The notes beneath the pieces were generated by a model. The model was not told the DNA's origin, searched no databases, and saw only the letters and a list, made by a program, of their open reading frames with translations. Position numbers and translations under genes: made by a program. A stretch of 64,000 nucleotides of DNA from Fibrobacter sp. UWB10 (GTDB taxonomy: Bacteria > Fibrobacterota > Fibrobacteria > Fibrobacterales > Fibrobacteraceae), in NCBI RefSeq assembly GCF_900182935.1, contig NZ_FXUE01000001.1, positions 310,001 through 374,000 on the forward strand, read 5' to 3'. Positions 51,042 through 60,296 of this stretch are shown here, in pieces. The first letter of the stretch is position 1. Each line of letters opens with the position of its first letter.

Positions 51042-51404
51042 TTATTCTGCTGCGAGTTCGTTAAACCTCTGGCAATCACTCAAAACCTGTTCGTAGAACT
51101 CGTCGCGGTTCACACCCGTATAGGTCGTATCGTTATCATCCATGTGGTAGCTGCCCATATATTCCTTAAACTCTACCGTAGTTTCATCAACCCACGTATA
51201 GACATCTATATAATTCCATGAAGAATAGGAATACTTCCAAACATTGTCTGCTTTAGAGAATCCGCAGACAGCGTCTTCACTGCCATTGCCCTTTGTGTCA
51301 CCAGGCACATTCGACGGATTAGCATTCTCTGCCGAAGACGACGACGAATCGCCACACGCGGCAAGGAACATTGTCATACAAAACGCGACCAGAATCTTTT
51401 TCAT
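51042..51404 (-). CDS. Small lipoprotein
   Basis: 120 residues with a clear GGAGG site, lipobox FLAAC (Cys about 17) and a Ser/Asn-rich linker, followed by a small acidic, aromatic domain (DNVWKYSYSSWNYIDVYTWV). No family recognised. It is the first gene of the lipoprotein, flavoprotein, acetyltransferase, pheS cluster. Confidence 0.75.
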   Translation of the reverse strand: MKKILVAFCMTMFLAACGDSSSSSAENANPSNVPGDTKGNGSEDAVCGFSKADNVWKYSYSSWNYIDVYTWVDETTVEFKEYMGSYHMDDNDTTYTGVNRDEFYEQVLSDCQRFNELAAE

Positions 51405-51562
51405 AAAGCCTCCAATTATTTTCAAAGGAACTGTCTCTGCCAAATGTAATTTATCAAAACAAGAATCACGTTAGTGCTTCCCAATTTTACACGCCTCTTA
51501 CACAAAAAGATGTTTACTTATGTTGTTTTTGTCAGCAACGCTTATTATCATTACAATACTGC

Positions 51563-51584
51563 ATACATTTCGACTGAAATGTAT
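51563..51584. promoter_or_regulatory. Inverted repeat upstream of the beta-helix lipoprotein gene
   Basis: ATACATTTC-gact-GAAATGTAT, a perfect 9-bp inverted repeat 25 bases before the start codon and just ahead of the AAAGGAG site. It could be an operator or a leader hairpin. Confidence 0.5.
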
Positions 51585-51609
51585 ATTGCATAAAAAAGGA
51601 GTGTGTTCA

Positions 51610-53637
51610 ATGAAATTCGTGAAATTGCCAGTAATTGCGGCGTCTGTCGCCTTAAGCATTATGGCCTGTTCAGACGACAATGGTTCTAACGCAGTACCCA
51701 CCGGTGAAGATCCAATCTCCGCCCAAAACCCCGCTGGCAACGAATTTTCTGGAACAGAAATTCCCGGTACCGAAATCCCTGGCAACCAGATTCCCGGCAA
51801 CGAAGTTCCGGGTTACGAAAACCAGATTCCAGGTAACGAAAATCCCGGTAGCCAAATCCCCGGAACTGAAAATCCGGGCAATGAAAATCCTGGGACTCAG
51901 ATTCCGGGTAGCGACCTTTCTAGCTCTAGCAACGGAACGCCAGGCACAAGCGTTCCCGGCGGAGAACTTTACAGTTCCAGCAGCGTTACTCCAGTCAATC
52001 CCAATCCGGGCAATGAACCCGGCGATGACGAAAACGACAACGAAGACTCCAGAACTTTGGACGGCACGCAGATTCTCTTGAAGCTTGCAGGCACCTCGGC
52101 TACCGTCGACAACAACAACGGTTGCGTTGAAATTGCAGACAAGAGCGCCACCATCACTTGCCCGGGTGCTTACTATGTGACCGGCGAATCCTCCGACTTC
52201 CAGGTAGTCGTAAATACTCCGGCCGCCGAAAAAGAAGGCAACACCGGAATCTACCTCTACAACGCCACTTTGAAAAGTTCTAACGCCCCGATTCTCGTGA
52301 AGAACGCCGACAAGACGGTGATTCACTTGGTCAAGGGCACCACCAACGTAGTCGAAGATGGCAATGGCAATCATTTGTTCACCAAGATCAACGGCGCACA
52401 AGACACCGCTAAAGCAGCCATCTACTCTAGAGACGACTTGAACATCAAGGGCGCAGGCACCTTGACCGTCAAGGGCAAGTTCAGAAACGGCATCCAGTGC
52501 AGCAACGACCTTAAAATCAAGAACGGCAACATCACCGTCGAAGCCGAAGAAAACGCCATCAAGGGCAAGGGCAGCCTCCAGATTTCAGGCGGCGTCCTGA
52601 ACGTTACCGCCAAAAAAGGCGACGGTCTCGAAAGCGACGAATGCGAAGAAGTCAATGGCGAATGCAAGAAAATCGTTGAAGGCAAGGGCATTGTCGAAAT
52701 CTCGGGTGGCAATATCACCATCAAGGCCGGCGATGACGGCATCCAGGCAGAAAACTTTATCCGCGTCAGCGATTCCACCGAAACCTCGACCGTCAAGATT
52801 ACTTCTACCGGCAAGGGATTTTCGGCCGAAAAGTATGTCTATGTGGACGGCGGCACCATCGACGTGACTTCGGATGATGACGCTATCCATACTCACTACC
52901 AAGTGTTCATGAATGCGGGCAACGTGACTATTTCGACCAAGGACGACGGCATTCACGCTGACTCCATTCTGTACCTGAAGGGTTCTACGGTTAACGTGAA
53001 GACCGCTTACGAAGGCCTTGAAGCCTACAAGATTATTGCCGAGGGCGGCGTTACCGCGACATTTGCCACCAACGACGGCTGGAATGCAGCCGGTGGCGCC
53101 AAGGAAAATTCAGGCGGATATTCCATGTTCAGCGAATCCAGCGGACATGCGGTAATTAGCGGCGGTTACCATTACATCGCCTCGAAGGGCAACATGATCG
53201 ACGTACTCGATGCCAACGGCTCTGCAAAGATGAGCGGCGGCGTGTTGATTCTTGAGATTACCGGCCAGAGCTACGAGAACCAAGGTGGCATGGGCTGGGG
53301 AGGCGGCATGGGAGGATTCCCGGGCATGGGCGGCCAACAAGGCGGCAATGGTTGTCCCTCCAACATGGCTGGCGGTCTCATTGACACCGATACCGGATTC
53401 GAAATTACCGGCGGTGTGCTGCTCGCCTTCGGCGACTACTCGACAGACACCCCGAACTGCGCATCTGTAAGCTTCACCAGCGACAACTGGTACGGCTCCG
53501 ACAAGGCGGCCTTCAAGCCGGAATACAAAGGCAGTACCATCTTCTATGGTGGCGACGTCAAGTCCGTAAGCCAGGTGAATACATCTGGTATGAAGGAATT
53601 CAAGTTCCCGAACGGCAAGGTCTACATGTACAAGTAG
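51610..53637 (+). CDS. Cthe_2159-like carbohydrate-binding beta-helix lipoprotein
   Basis: A 675-residue lipoprotein (AAGGAG site; lipobox SIMAC, Cys about 17). Residues of about 40-130 are a linker made of tandem PGNE/IPGTE-type repeats. The C-terminal two thirds match the Cthe_2159 (DUF4353) family, whose founding member binds cellulose and acidic sugars through a right-handed beta-helix: ATITCPGAYYVTG, repeated VxISGGxxxxxAxxDGI turns (GNITIKAGDDGIQAE, DSILYLKGSTVNVKT) and a Gly/Met-rich insertion near residue 560. Surface attachment to plant cell wall is the likely role. Confidence 0.87.
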   Translation: MKFVKLPVIAASVALSIMACSDDNGSNAVPTGEDPISAQNPAGNEFSGTEIPGTEIPGNQIPGNEVPGYENQIPGNENPGSQIPGTENPGNENPGTQIPGSDLSSSSNGTPGTSVPGGELYSSSSVTPVNPNPGNEPGDDENDNEDSRTLDGTQILLKLAGTSATVDNNNGCVEIADKSATITCPGAYYVTGESSDFQVVVNTPAAEKEGNTGIYLYNATLKSSNAPILVKNADKTVIHLVKGTTNVVEDGNGNHLFTKINGAQDTAKAAIYSRDDLNIKGAGTLTVKGKFRNGIQCSNDLKIKNGNITVEAEENAIKGKGSLQISGGVLNVTAKKGDGLESDECEEVNGECKKIVEGKGIVEISGGNITIKAGDDGIQAENFIRVSDSTETSTVKITSTGKGFSAEKYVYVDGGTIDVTSDDDAIHTHYQVFMNAGNVTISTKDDGIHADSILYLKGSTVNVKTAYEGLEAYKIIAEGGVTATFATNDGWNAAGGAKENSGGYSMFSESSGHAVISGGYHYIASKGNMIDVLDANGSAKMSGGVLILEITGQSYENQGGMGWGGGMGGFPGMGGQQGGNGCPSNMAGGLIDTDTGFEITGGVLLAFGDYSTDTPNCASVSFTSDNWYGSDKAAFKPEYKGSTIFYGGDVKSVSQVNTSGMKEFKFPNGKVYMYK

Positions 53638-53640
53638 TTT

Positions 53641-54993
53641 TTACTCACCCAGTAAATGCATAATCACAGGCCGGTTCTTACCGGCCTCTGTTTTATGTAT
53701 GGTAAGTTTACCGGTACTATCGTAGCTGAACTGTTCGCCCACGCGTTCACCGTTCACAAAGGTGAGGCTATCGCGAAGCACTCCGCTCCGATACCAGTTG
53801 CGCATAATTCCATTGCGCTTGCCATCTTTCCAAAAGGTTTCGCTTGCAAGTTTTCCGCCCATGCTGTCCGGGAAAAAGCTACGGCTTTCTGCAATTTGAC
53901 CATCCTTCCAGAATTCTTCGTAAAGCAATAAACGGCCCGGTTTAAAGTAACGTACGGTCGCCGGATACTTACCAATACTTTGTACAAAATTCACACTTTG
54001 GGCAAGATTGCTGCTATCAAGAATTCCATTGACACCGCCCACATACGAAGTCTCGGCGCAAAACTTGGCCATATCACCTTCACAGGCGCCATAAATCACA
54101 CCATTCTGACTCAAGTCCACTTCACGCACTAGCTCACCGCGTTCATCGAACCAGCGCCAAACAGAATCGCGCTTGCCCTCGGCATTCCAGTGTTCCTGTT
54201 TCATACGAGACCCGTCGGCCCTAAAGTAGGTCACCGTCCCGATAAGGGCGCTGTCTTTGCCGGTCGTTCCCTTGCCAAGTACACCCTGCACTCGCACACG
54301 TCCGGTTCCGCAATTTGCGGCATCTACCGTTTCGCCATAGCTTTCATAATACAACGCAAACGGTCCGTCCAATTCTCCATTCTTGCAGGTGAATTCTTCG
54401 AGCAAATGACAATCCTTCGAAAAACGTTTCAGGTAGGTAGAATCACTTGCGGCAGAAACAATCTCGCGTTTAGAATCCCACTTGGCGTGGCAATTGCCTT
54501 CTTGTTGCAAGGCGCCATTGTCAAACCATTTTTTCCAGATTCCAACTGCCAGACCATCGTCGTTATAATGTTCTTCGAAAGATCGTTCGCGGTTGTAGTG
54601 CCAGCCTTCCCAATCTCCCACGGGGTGATCATTTTCGTAATAGAGGTAAGCTTCGACTTTCTTGTCGCTAAAAAGAGCCGTCCACTTGCCGTCTTTAAGA
54701 CCTTTCTTGTAATGCCCGAGCAAGGCCACATCGCCAAAACCCGTCCAACGCTTGAAGTCGCCATGCGGCACGCCGTCTTTGTAAGGGATTTCCAATTCCT
54801 TAATTCCGTCGGTGTACCATTCGTTCCTTTTTAAGATTTCGCCATCGGTGTAAACCCAAATCGAGGTCTTTTTTGCCCCGTTTGCATGTTCTGCGAGCAC
54901 TTTTTCTTCGGCACGTTCCACCGTACAGCCCGAAACGAGCATCAAAACAGGGGCAACAAGGCCGAAAAAGGGTATAAAACGAATCGTACGCAT
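53641..54993 (-). CDS. MORN-repeat (YwqK-like) lipoprotein
   Basis: A 450-residue lipoprotein (lipobox LVSGC, Cys about 23). At least eight MORN_2-type units recur, each around a GxWxxxxxxGxL or DGxxxG core (YKKGLKDGKWTALF, VGIWKKWFDNGALQQEGN, DSVWRWFDERGELVRE, KRNGIMRNWYRSGVL). Such proteins are often called YwqK-family antitoxins, but that role is not supported here. It converges on the beta-helix gene 3 bases away. Confidence 0.8.
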   Translation of the reverse strand: MRTIRFIPFFGLVAPVLMLVSGCTVERAEEKVLAEHANGAKKTSIWVYTDGEILKRNEWYTDGIKELEIPYKDGVPHGDFKRWTGFGDVALLGHYKKGLKDGKWTALFSDKKVEAYLYYENDHPVGDWEGWHYNRERSFEEHYNDDGLAVGIWKKWFDNGALQQEGNCHAKWDSKREIVSAASDSTYLKRFSKDCHLLEEFTCKNGELDGPFALYYESYGETVDAANCGTGRVRVQGVLGKGTTGKDSALIGTVTYFRADGSRMKQEHWNAEGKRDSVWRWFDERGELVREVDLSQNGVIYGACEGDMAKFCAETSYVGGVNGILDSSNLAQSVNFVQSIGKYPATVRYFKPGRLLLYEEFWKDGQIAESRSFFPDSMGGKLASETFWKDGKRNGIMRNWYRSGVLRDSLTFVNGERVGEQFSYDSTGKLTIHKTEAGKNRPVIMHLLGE

Positions 54994-55027
54994 ACCAGGT
55001 AAAGTAGAAAAAAGGTAATTTCTAATT

Positions 55028-55831
55028 GTGCTAGAGTTAAAGAATAAATCGATTGCCGATACCTTTAACGCAAGAATCCGCTCCCCTTGGGCGTGGGTGG
55101 TTTTAGCAGTTGCAATAGGACTTACCATTCTATTCTATTTCTCGCAAAAACCACAAATCATCATGTATTCGCGTTACATCAAGACGCTTTCCGACTACCA
55201 GTTGCAGGAATCGTATGCCATGCGCGGTATGGAACGCGTGCGAATCGGGTTCGGCATCGACACCGTATTTGTACAAGCTCAGACCATGACGCTTCGCGAA
55301 ATCGCAGTCGCATTCTCGCGCGAAATGGATGAAATCAGTCATGTCGGAGTCAAGGCTCCCCCGCGTTCAACCGTCGAGCATTTCGAGCGCGAAGTTCTCG
55401 CCAAAGTTTCAAGCATGCGCCGCTACGCGGCAAGCCGCCATGTGTGGCTCGAAAGACTGCAAGCTATCAACCAGCAAGCGGCAAGCCTCCCCGCAAACAT
55501 TCAAATTCCGCTCCAAGGAGTTCTTGATTCGGCACGCGCAGGCTACATGGTCGGGCTGTCAGGCCTTGGCGATAGCATTCTAAGCGCAATCCCTGATACC
55601 ACCAAGAACGCCATTTTCGCCCTGCTCCAAGACAACGAAGAACAGACGCTCGCCTGGAGCCGCTTTAACAGCGAACTTGCTATCATGTACAGCGAAGACC
55701 TGATTCATTTTTTCCAAAGCCAGAACGCCGAAGAAATGTCGCTTAAGTCAAAAATTCCGATGGCGTTCTACTTCTTGACTCTCGTACTGATGCTTTCTAC
55801 CTTCTTCTTTATTTTTAGATCCAAGCAATAA
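55028..55831 (+). CDS. Membrane protein of unknown function (two helices, periplasmic helical domain)
   Basis: A 267-residue frame starting at a GTG with a weak AAGGT site. One transmembrane helix near the N-terminus (WVVLAVAIGLTILFYF) and one near the C-terminus (MAFYFLTLVLMLSTFFFIF) enclose about 180 residues of mainly helical periplasmic sequence. This resembles the layout of receptor input domains but lacks any signalling output. It is 7 bases upstream of the next membrane protein, so the two may form a complex. No family recognised. Confidence 0.65.
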   Translation: MLELKNKSIADTFNARIRSPWAWVVLAVAIGLTILFYFSQKPQIIMYSRYIKTLSDYQLQESYAMRGMERVRIGFGIDTVFVQAQTMTLREIAVAFSREMDEISHVGVKAPPRSTVEHFEREVLAKVSSMRRYAASRHVWLERLQAINQQAASLPANIQIPLQGVLDSARAGYMVGLSGLGDSILSAIPDTTKNAIFALLQDNEEQTLAWSRFNSELAIMYSEDLIHFFQSQNAEEMSLKSKIPMAFYFLTLVLMLSTFFFIFRSKQ

Positions 55832-55838
55832 GGAACAC

Positions 55839-56357
55839 ATGCGATTCTTTACCACTAGAAAACCGGCTCTTTTGAACTTCTCTTTGCTGCTAATGTTTTT
55901 AGCAGGGTGGCTCTTGTCTTACCTGATGCCCGCCCTCAAGGGCCTAATGCACGAAGAACACTTGTTCTACGGTACCGTTTCGCATGCCGCCATTCCAAGC
56001 ATTTTTGGCGGAAGCAACATTCCCTTTTTTGACAAGACGATTTTCCAGATTAACGGCGACGACAAGGCAAACTTTATTCTGTACGCCTCAACCGACATGC
56101 TGGATACCATGTCCGAATGGTACAGCTTTGCAAGCCGCAATGCAGGCGATATTCCGCTTGAAATTTCGGCATCGAGAGTCAACGACAATACGTTCATCGT
56201 GCACAGCATGTCTTCGACCGACGGCGAAATAGACTTCGACACACTCGTGATGGAATACCAAGTCTACTACGGATTCATCGGTTGCACTCTCGTGCTTGGA
56301 CTGGCACTCGCTTCGCTCGCCCTGTTCATTCTCTGGATTGTGAAAAAGAGACGATAG
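55839..56357 (+). CDS. Small membrane protein of unknown function
   Basis: 172 residues with an N-terminal helix (LLNFSLLLMFLAGWLLSYL) and a C-terminal helix (YYGFIGCTLVLGLALASLALFILWIV) ending in KKRR, which is cytosolic. The loop between them is about 100 residues. An AAGGA site precedes the ATG. It has the same layout as the preceding protein. No family recognised. Confidence 0.7.
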   Translation: MRFFTTRKPALLNFSLLLMFLAGWLLSYLMPALKGLMHEEHLFYGTVSHAAIPSIFGGSNIPFFDKTIFQINGDDKANFILYASTDMLDTMSEWYSFASRNAGDIPLEISASRVNDNTFIVHSMSSTDGEIDFDTLVMEYQVYYGFIGCTLVLGLALASLALFILWIVKKRR

Positions 56358-56374
56358 CCACTAGCGGTCAGGAC

Positions 56375-57121
56375 ATGACAAAGCGACTTATCTTATTTCT
56401 GCTGACGGCGGCATTCTGCTTTGCAAACCCACCATCGGACACCCTTACTATACACATGAAACGGCCTCTACAGGGTTCCGTCATGTTCCCAGTAACAAGC
56501 CAGACAAGCGATATGCCAATCGGAGTTTGGCGCTACATTTCAAAAAAGAACCAACCCGCCACCGGAACTATAGTTTGGTTTCATGGCGGCATGACTAGCA
56601 ACAATTGTACAAAAGGGCTTGCCGCAGGCGGCGGACTTGCCAACATGCTCCCCAACTATACCGTGGTGAGTGCTTCGGCTTGCAAACAGAACCACTGGGT
56701 AGAACCCTCTACCATCCAGGCTGTAGACGACGCCCTCGACAGTCTCGCTAGAAAGCAAAAGAAAGAAATTCCCGAAGTTTCGCTCGTCGGAATTTCAGAC
56801 GGTTCACTCGGAGTCATCGCCTATTCCATGTGGGGCAAACGCAAAATCAAGAACCGCATTCTCATGAGTTCATACGGAGAATCGCTTGGACCGGCAGCAC
56901 AAGTCGCCGCACAAGCTCCACTCAAAAACGGACGTTGGCGATTCATCCAGGGTGGCTCCGACCGCTTGTACCCCTCCGAAAAGACAGTCCCCTGGATTCA
57001 GGAGTTCTGCCAGAACGTGGGCACCCAGTGCGACCTCAAATTTGACCCGCAAGGCGAGCACGACTGGACCTACTGGCAAAACAAGCACAAAGACTGGATT
57101 TTAGAGATTTTTTCTAAATAA
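56375..57121 (+). CDS. Exported alpha/beta hydrolase (esterase-like)
   Basis: A 248-residue protein with signal peptide (TKRLILFLLTAAFCFA). The fold is suggested by TIVWFHGGMTSNN (oxyanion region), the nucleophile elbow LVGISDGSLGV (Ser in GxSxG), and a His in GEHDWTYW near the C-terminus. Substrate unknown; esterases in this lineage often act on plant polysaccharide side chains. The start at 56375 is set by the signal peptide. Confidence 0.75.
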   Translation: MTKRLILFLLTAAFCFANPPSDTLTIHMKRPLQGSVMFPVTSQTSDMPIGVWRYISKKNQPATGTIVWFHGGMTSNNCTKGLAAGGGLANMLPNYTVVSASACKQNHWVEPSTIQAVDDALDSLARKQKKEIPEVSLVGISDGSLGVIAYSMWGKRKIKNRILMSSYGESLGPAAQVAAQAPLKNGRWRFIQGGSDRLYPSEKTVPWIQEFCQNVGTQCDLKFDPQGEHDWTYWQNKHKDWILEIFSK

Positions 57122-57166
57122 CCCTTGACAAATAGGGCAAATTTTTCAAAATTTGGCTTACCCCAC

Positions 57167-57250
57167 GCGGATGTGGTGGAACTGGTAGACACGCTAGATT
57201 CAGGTTCTAGTGCCTGCAAGGGCATGAAGGTTCAAGTCCTTTCATCCGCA
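57167..57250 (+). tRNA. tRNA-Leu (CAG)
   Basis: Acceptor GCGGATG/CATCCGC, anticodon stem CTAGA/TCTAG with loop TTCAGGT (anticodon CAG), long variable arm TGCCTGCAAGGGCAT, and T arm AAGG-TTCAAGT-CCTT. CCA is not encoded. A TTGACA box (57125-57130) lies upstream with a poor -10. Confidence 0.94.
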
Positions 57251-57253
57251 CTG

Positions 57254-57285
57254 AAAAACCGTCGAAGCAATTCGACGGTTTTTTC
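57254..57285 (+). terminator. Terminator of tRNA-Leu
   Basis: A 12-bp stem AAAACCGTCGAA/TTCGACGGTTTT with a GCAA loop, then T. Confidence 0.92.
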
Positions 57286-57315
57286 CTTTTTATCCAATTT
57301 ACTATCTTCCCCCTT

Positions 57316-57918
57316 ATGGAGAATTTTGACGATTTTTTCACCGAAGCATTCGAGACCGCAACCCTCAAGGGCAACCTTGTTACTCTAAGGGGCATTCGCG
57401 AAAATGCTCCTGGCGAAGCCTCGGCAGAAAACATCTTCAAGGCAATCGAAGGTTCGCGCGACTTCTTGAACGAACACCTTCCCTGGATCCAAGAAACCGA
57501 CATCTTCGATCTCAAGAAAAGAATCCGCTCGTGGGTTTTAAACGAACGTTTCGGGCAAGGCGGCTGTTGGCTCATATTCAAGAACACCCCCGACAGCGAA
57601 GAGGGCGTTTTTGCAGGCGCGATCATGATGGAAGTAAACATCCGAAACCATTCGGCAACGCTTAGTTACTGGCTTACAAAACCGTTTACCGGCCAAGGCC
57701 TGATGACCGAATCGGTAAAGCTCATCATCAAGTTTGCATTTGAGCACCTAAAGCTTAACCGTCTGGAACTTTTAGTATCTGTACACAATGGCAAAAGTGC
57801 CGCCGTCGCCACCCGCTGCGGGTTTATGGAAGAAGGCATAAATCGCGATTACGAGCTCATAAACGGCAAATTTATAGATCACAGGCGCTTTTCGCTACTC
57901 GCCCGAGACGTTTATTAA
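57316..57918 (+). CDS. GNAT N-acetyltransferase, RimJ/RimL type
   Basis: A 200-residue transferase of the ribosomal-protein/aminoglycoside acetyltransferase group: TLRGIRENAPGEA at the N-terminus, ATLSYWLTKPFTGQGLMTES (acetyl-CoA site) and NGKSAAVATRCGFMEEGINR. It follows tRNA-Leu and its terminator, with no visible ribosome site. Target unknown. Confidence 0.85.
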   Translation: MENFDDFFTEAFETATLKGNLVTLRGIRENAPGEASAENIFKAIEGSRDFLNEHLPWIQETDIFDLKKRIRSWVLNERFGQGGCWLIFKNTPDSEEGVFAGAIMMEVNIRNHSATLSYWLTKPFTGQGLMTESVKLIIKFAFEHLKLNRLELLVSVHNGKSAAVATRCGFMEEGINRDYELINGKFIDHRRFSLLARDVY

Positions 57919-57953
57919 TAGTTACAATGGTTACTCGGGTAAACGGGAAACTT

Positions 57954-57992
57954 AAAATAGATATGGCTTTTGAAGACAAAGACTTCTATTTT
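57954..57992 (+). terminator. Weak terminator-like inverted repeat
   Basis: AAAATAGA pairs with TCTATTTT across about 23 bases with an inner GAAG/CTTC, ending in T. It may terminate the acetyltransferase gene or form a leader structure. Confidence 0.35.
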
Positions 57993-57999
57993 TTAAGGT

Positions 58000-58848
58000 A
58001 TGGATAATGGAGAAAAGCAGAAACTCGTAGAACCGGATATCCTGCAGTACACAAACTATAGGGTATTTCTCCGTGACTATTACGAGTATAAAAAGAAAAC
58101 CTCGACCGCGTTCAGTTTGCGGTTCTTTGCCGAGAAGGCAGGGCTTTCTAGCCATGCCCATTTAAAGCTCGCAATCGACGGCAAGCGCAATATTACCAAA
58201 AATACGGTCACCAAGCTTATTCATGGCCTGGGTCTCGAAAACCAGCGCGCCGCTTACTTCGAAAGCCTCGTATTCTTTAACCAGGCCCAAACCGACGCCG
58301 ACAAGCAAATCTACTACGCCCAGCTCATCAAGGCAAGTCCTCGTTCCAAACTGCACAAGATGGACAAGGCTCAGTTCCGTATTTTCCAGGAATGGCACCA
58401 TTCTGTAATTCTTGAGATGGTAGGGCTCAAGGATTTCCGCCCCATTCCCGACCAGATTTCTAAAAAGCTTCGTGGACTCGTAACACCGGCCCAGGTGACC
58501 GAATCGCTCCAATTGCTCTTGGAACTGGGGCTCCTAGTCAAAACCGCCAATGGTTACCGCCAGCGCGACCCCCTGATTACGACCGACGACGAAGTGCAAG
58601 ACCTGATGGTCAAAATGTACCATTTACAGATGCTCAAGCTCTCGGCCAACATGCTGACGGAGCTTCCGGGCCCAGAAAGGGACGTTTCTGCGCTCACTTT
58701 TGGAATTAAGCGCTCAGATTTTCCCAATTTGAAAAAACATTTACAACTAATGCGAAAAGAACTACTAGATTTCTCTGCAAAAGCCGGAGAAGCAGAAGAT
58801 GTTGTGCAAATCAACATTCAGCTCTTCCCCTTGACCCGAGGAGTGTGA
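58000..58848 (+). CDS. TIGR02147-family protein (Fibrobacter-type)
   Basis: A 282-residue cytosolic protein of a family expanded in Fibrobacter. The N-terminal part (YTNYRVFLRDYYEYKKK, SLRFFAEKAGLSSHAHLKLA, NITKNTVTKLIHGLGL) resembles an HTH. The C-terminal half (PAQVTESLQLLLELGLLVKT, ISxFxLxP-like VVQINIQLFPLTRG) matches the usual core. A regulatory role is commonly supposed but unproven. Its stop overlaps the start of the next lipoprotein gene by one base (TGATG), so the two are made together. Confidence 0.88.
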   Translation: MDNGEKQKLVEPDILQYTNYRVFLRDYYEYKKKTSTAFSLRFFAEKAGLSSHAHLKLAIDGKRNITKNTVTKLIHGLGLENQRAAYFESLVFFNQAQTDADKQIYYAQLIKASPRSKLHKMDKAQFRIFQEWHHSVILEMVGLKDFRPIPDQISKKLRGLVTPAQVTESLQLLLELGLLVKTANGYRQRDPLITTDDEVQDLMVKMYHLQMLKLSANMLTELPGPERDVSALTFGIKRSDFPNLKKHLQLMRKELLDFSAKAGEAEDVVQINIQLFPLTRGV

Positions 58849-60236
58849 TGAAATTCTTTTTGTCCATAGCCACGATTGCCGTATACGCCACCGCGTTTTT
58901 GTCTTTGGTTGCTTGTTCCAACGACAAGTCTATTACTGGTATCGAAATTGGCAACCCGAGCCTTGCGGACAGCGATACAACCGGAAAAGACACGACAGCA
59001 AAGGACACCTCCGTAAAGGACACATCGGTCAAGGATACCACACCTAAGGATACCGCTGTCAAAAAACAACCGGCACTGCCGCTTGTTGCAGAATTTTCTG
59101 TCGATTATTCCGAAGTCAACGTGAAGGCTCTCGCCAAAGAAGCTTCTTCCGGTAGCGACGCCGAAGAACCCGTTCTTCTCGATACATTCTCACTCGTTCT
59201 CACACAAGTGCGTTCGTTCTCGAGTTACTACACCAGCATCTCGGTCGACCCGGTACTCGGCCTGCAGCTTTGGCCCTACGAAGAAACTCCGGACGAGACT
59301 CTTGAAATTTCGTTCACCAAGGGATCTTCTGTTGAAGACCGTTTCAAAAACATCGACTTGCAAGAAGAAGGCTACCTCAAGGAAATGGGCATCGGATTCA
59401 GTCCCGACGAAACCATGGCCATATTCGGTCGTATTCTCATCAATAAAAAATATCATCCCTTCGTTTACAGCCTTTCGAACTTCCAGACGCTCATGCTGCG
59501 CTACCACTACTCGCAAATTGACACCACAGGCGGAAAGGCTAACTTGTCTGTAATTTTCCGTGTCAAGCTCTTTACTAACGGGATCGATTTCTCTGGAGCA
59601 GAAGTTGGCGAAGATAGCGTAATCCACATTGATTCCAAGTACAATTCGGATTTGTGGAACGCCATGAACGAACGTTTCGTTACAAGCTTCCAGCCGCTGC
59701 GCTATGACTACACCACGGTCGCAGGCGATGCACACTCCGAATACGTTATCGACATCTGGAAAGGGATTGCCGCCAAGAAGGGCGAAAATACGATTATCAA
59801 TGGTAACTTCCAATCGCCCTTCACAACCGACTGGATTCTGATGAACCAATTCGGGGGCAACGCCGACACAAGCGTCATTCTTGAAAAAGGATCCAAGGAC
59901 CGCATTATGAAGGTGAATGTCACCGAAGGCGGCAAACACTCTTACAGCGTGCAGTTGATTCAAGAAAACGTGGCCCTGATTGCAGGCGTCCAGTACCAAT
60001 GCGTATTCACCATCTGGTCCGATGTCGAAGGCCAAATTACCGCCCGAATCGGTACGTACAACACCTACGAAACCATCGGTTTCCAGGAACATGTCGAAGT
60101 GCATACCACAGGACAATCGGTGGGTATCACCTTCACTCCGGAAGTCAACGACCCGTTCGCCCGCTTCGAACTGAACCTCGGCGGCTCCGAACGAACCTTC
60201 TGGATTAAGGAAGTCAAGGTCTTAAGAATCAACTAA
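58848..60236 (+). CDS. Lipoprotein with Lys-Asp-Thr linker and C-terminal CBM4/9-like domain
   Basis: A 462-residue lipoprotein (GAGGAG site; lipobox LSLVAC, Cys about 23). A linker of repeated KDTS/KDTT units follows (about 45-75), then a conserved beta-rich domain of about 230 residues of unknown fold. The C-terminal 145 residues look like CBM4/9: NTIINGNFQSPFTTDWILMN, then YSVQLIQENVALIAGVQY and a closing WIKEVKVLRIN. That family binds cellulose, xylan or glucans. Coupling to the TIGR02147 gene suggests the latter controls or assists it. Confidence 0.8.
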   Translation: MKFFLSIATIAVYATAFLSLVACSNDKSITGIEIGNPSLADSDTTGKDTTAKDTSVKDTSVKDTTPKDTAVKKQPALPLVAEFSVDYSEVNVKALAKEASSGSDAEEPVLLDTFSLVLTQVRSFSSYYTSISVDPVLGLQLWPYEETPDETLEISFTKGSSVEDRFKNIDLQEEGYLKEMGIGFSPDETMAIFGRILINKKYHPFVYSLSNFQTLMLRYHYSQIDTTGGKANLSVIFRVKLFTNGIDFSGAEVGEDSVIHIDSKYNSDLWNAMNERFVTSFQPLRYDYTTVAGDAHSEYVIDIWKGIAAKKGENTIINGNFQSPFTTDWILMNQFGGNADTSVILEKGSKDRIMKVNVTEGGKHSYSVQLIQENVALIAGVQYQCVFTIWSDVEGQITARIGTYNTYETIGFQEHVEVHTTGQSVGITFTPEVNDPFARFELNLGGSERTFWIKEVKVLRIN

Positions 60237-60252
60237 AACCAAAACGCATTTT

Positions 60253-60280
60253 AAGGGCTCGCCACGGCGGGCCTTTTTTG
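60253..60280 (+). terminator. Terminator between the lipoprotein gene and glgE
   Basis: GGCTCGCC-ac-GGCGGGCC (one T-G pair), then TTTTTT. Confidence 0.82.
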
Positions 60281-60296
60281 CTAAATTTTCGTTACT

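Noticed and set aside
51720-51920. Short tandem repeats that might be a CRISPR array
   Set aside because: The units code in frame for PGNE-type repeats in a lipoprotein linker, vary in length and sequence, and have no spacers.
53641-54993. YwqK-type antitoxin of a toxin-antitoxin pair
   Set aside because: It is a large lipoprotein of MORN-like repeats with no partner toxin gene; the antitoxin label for this repeat family is not supported by the context.
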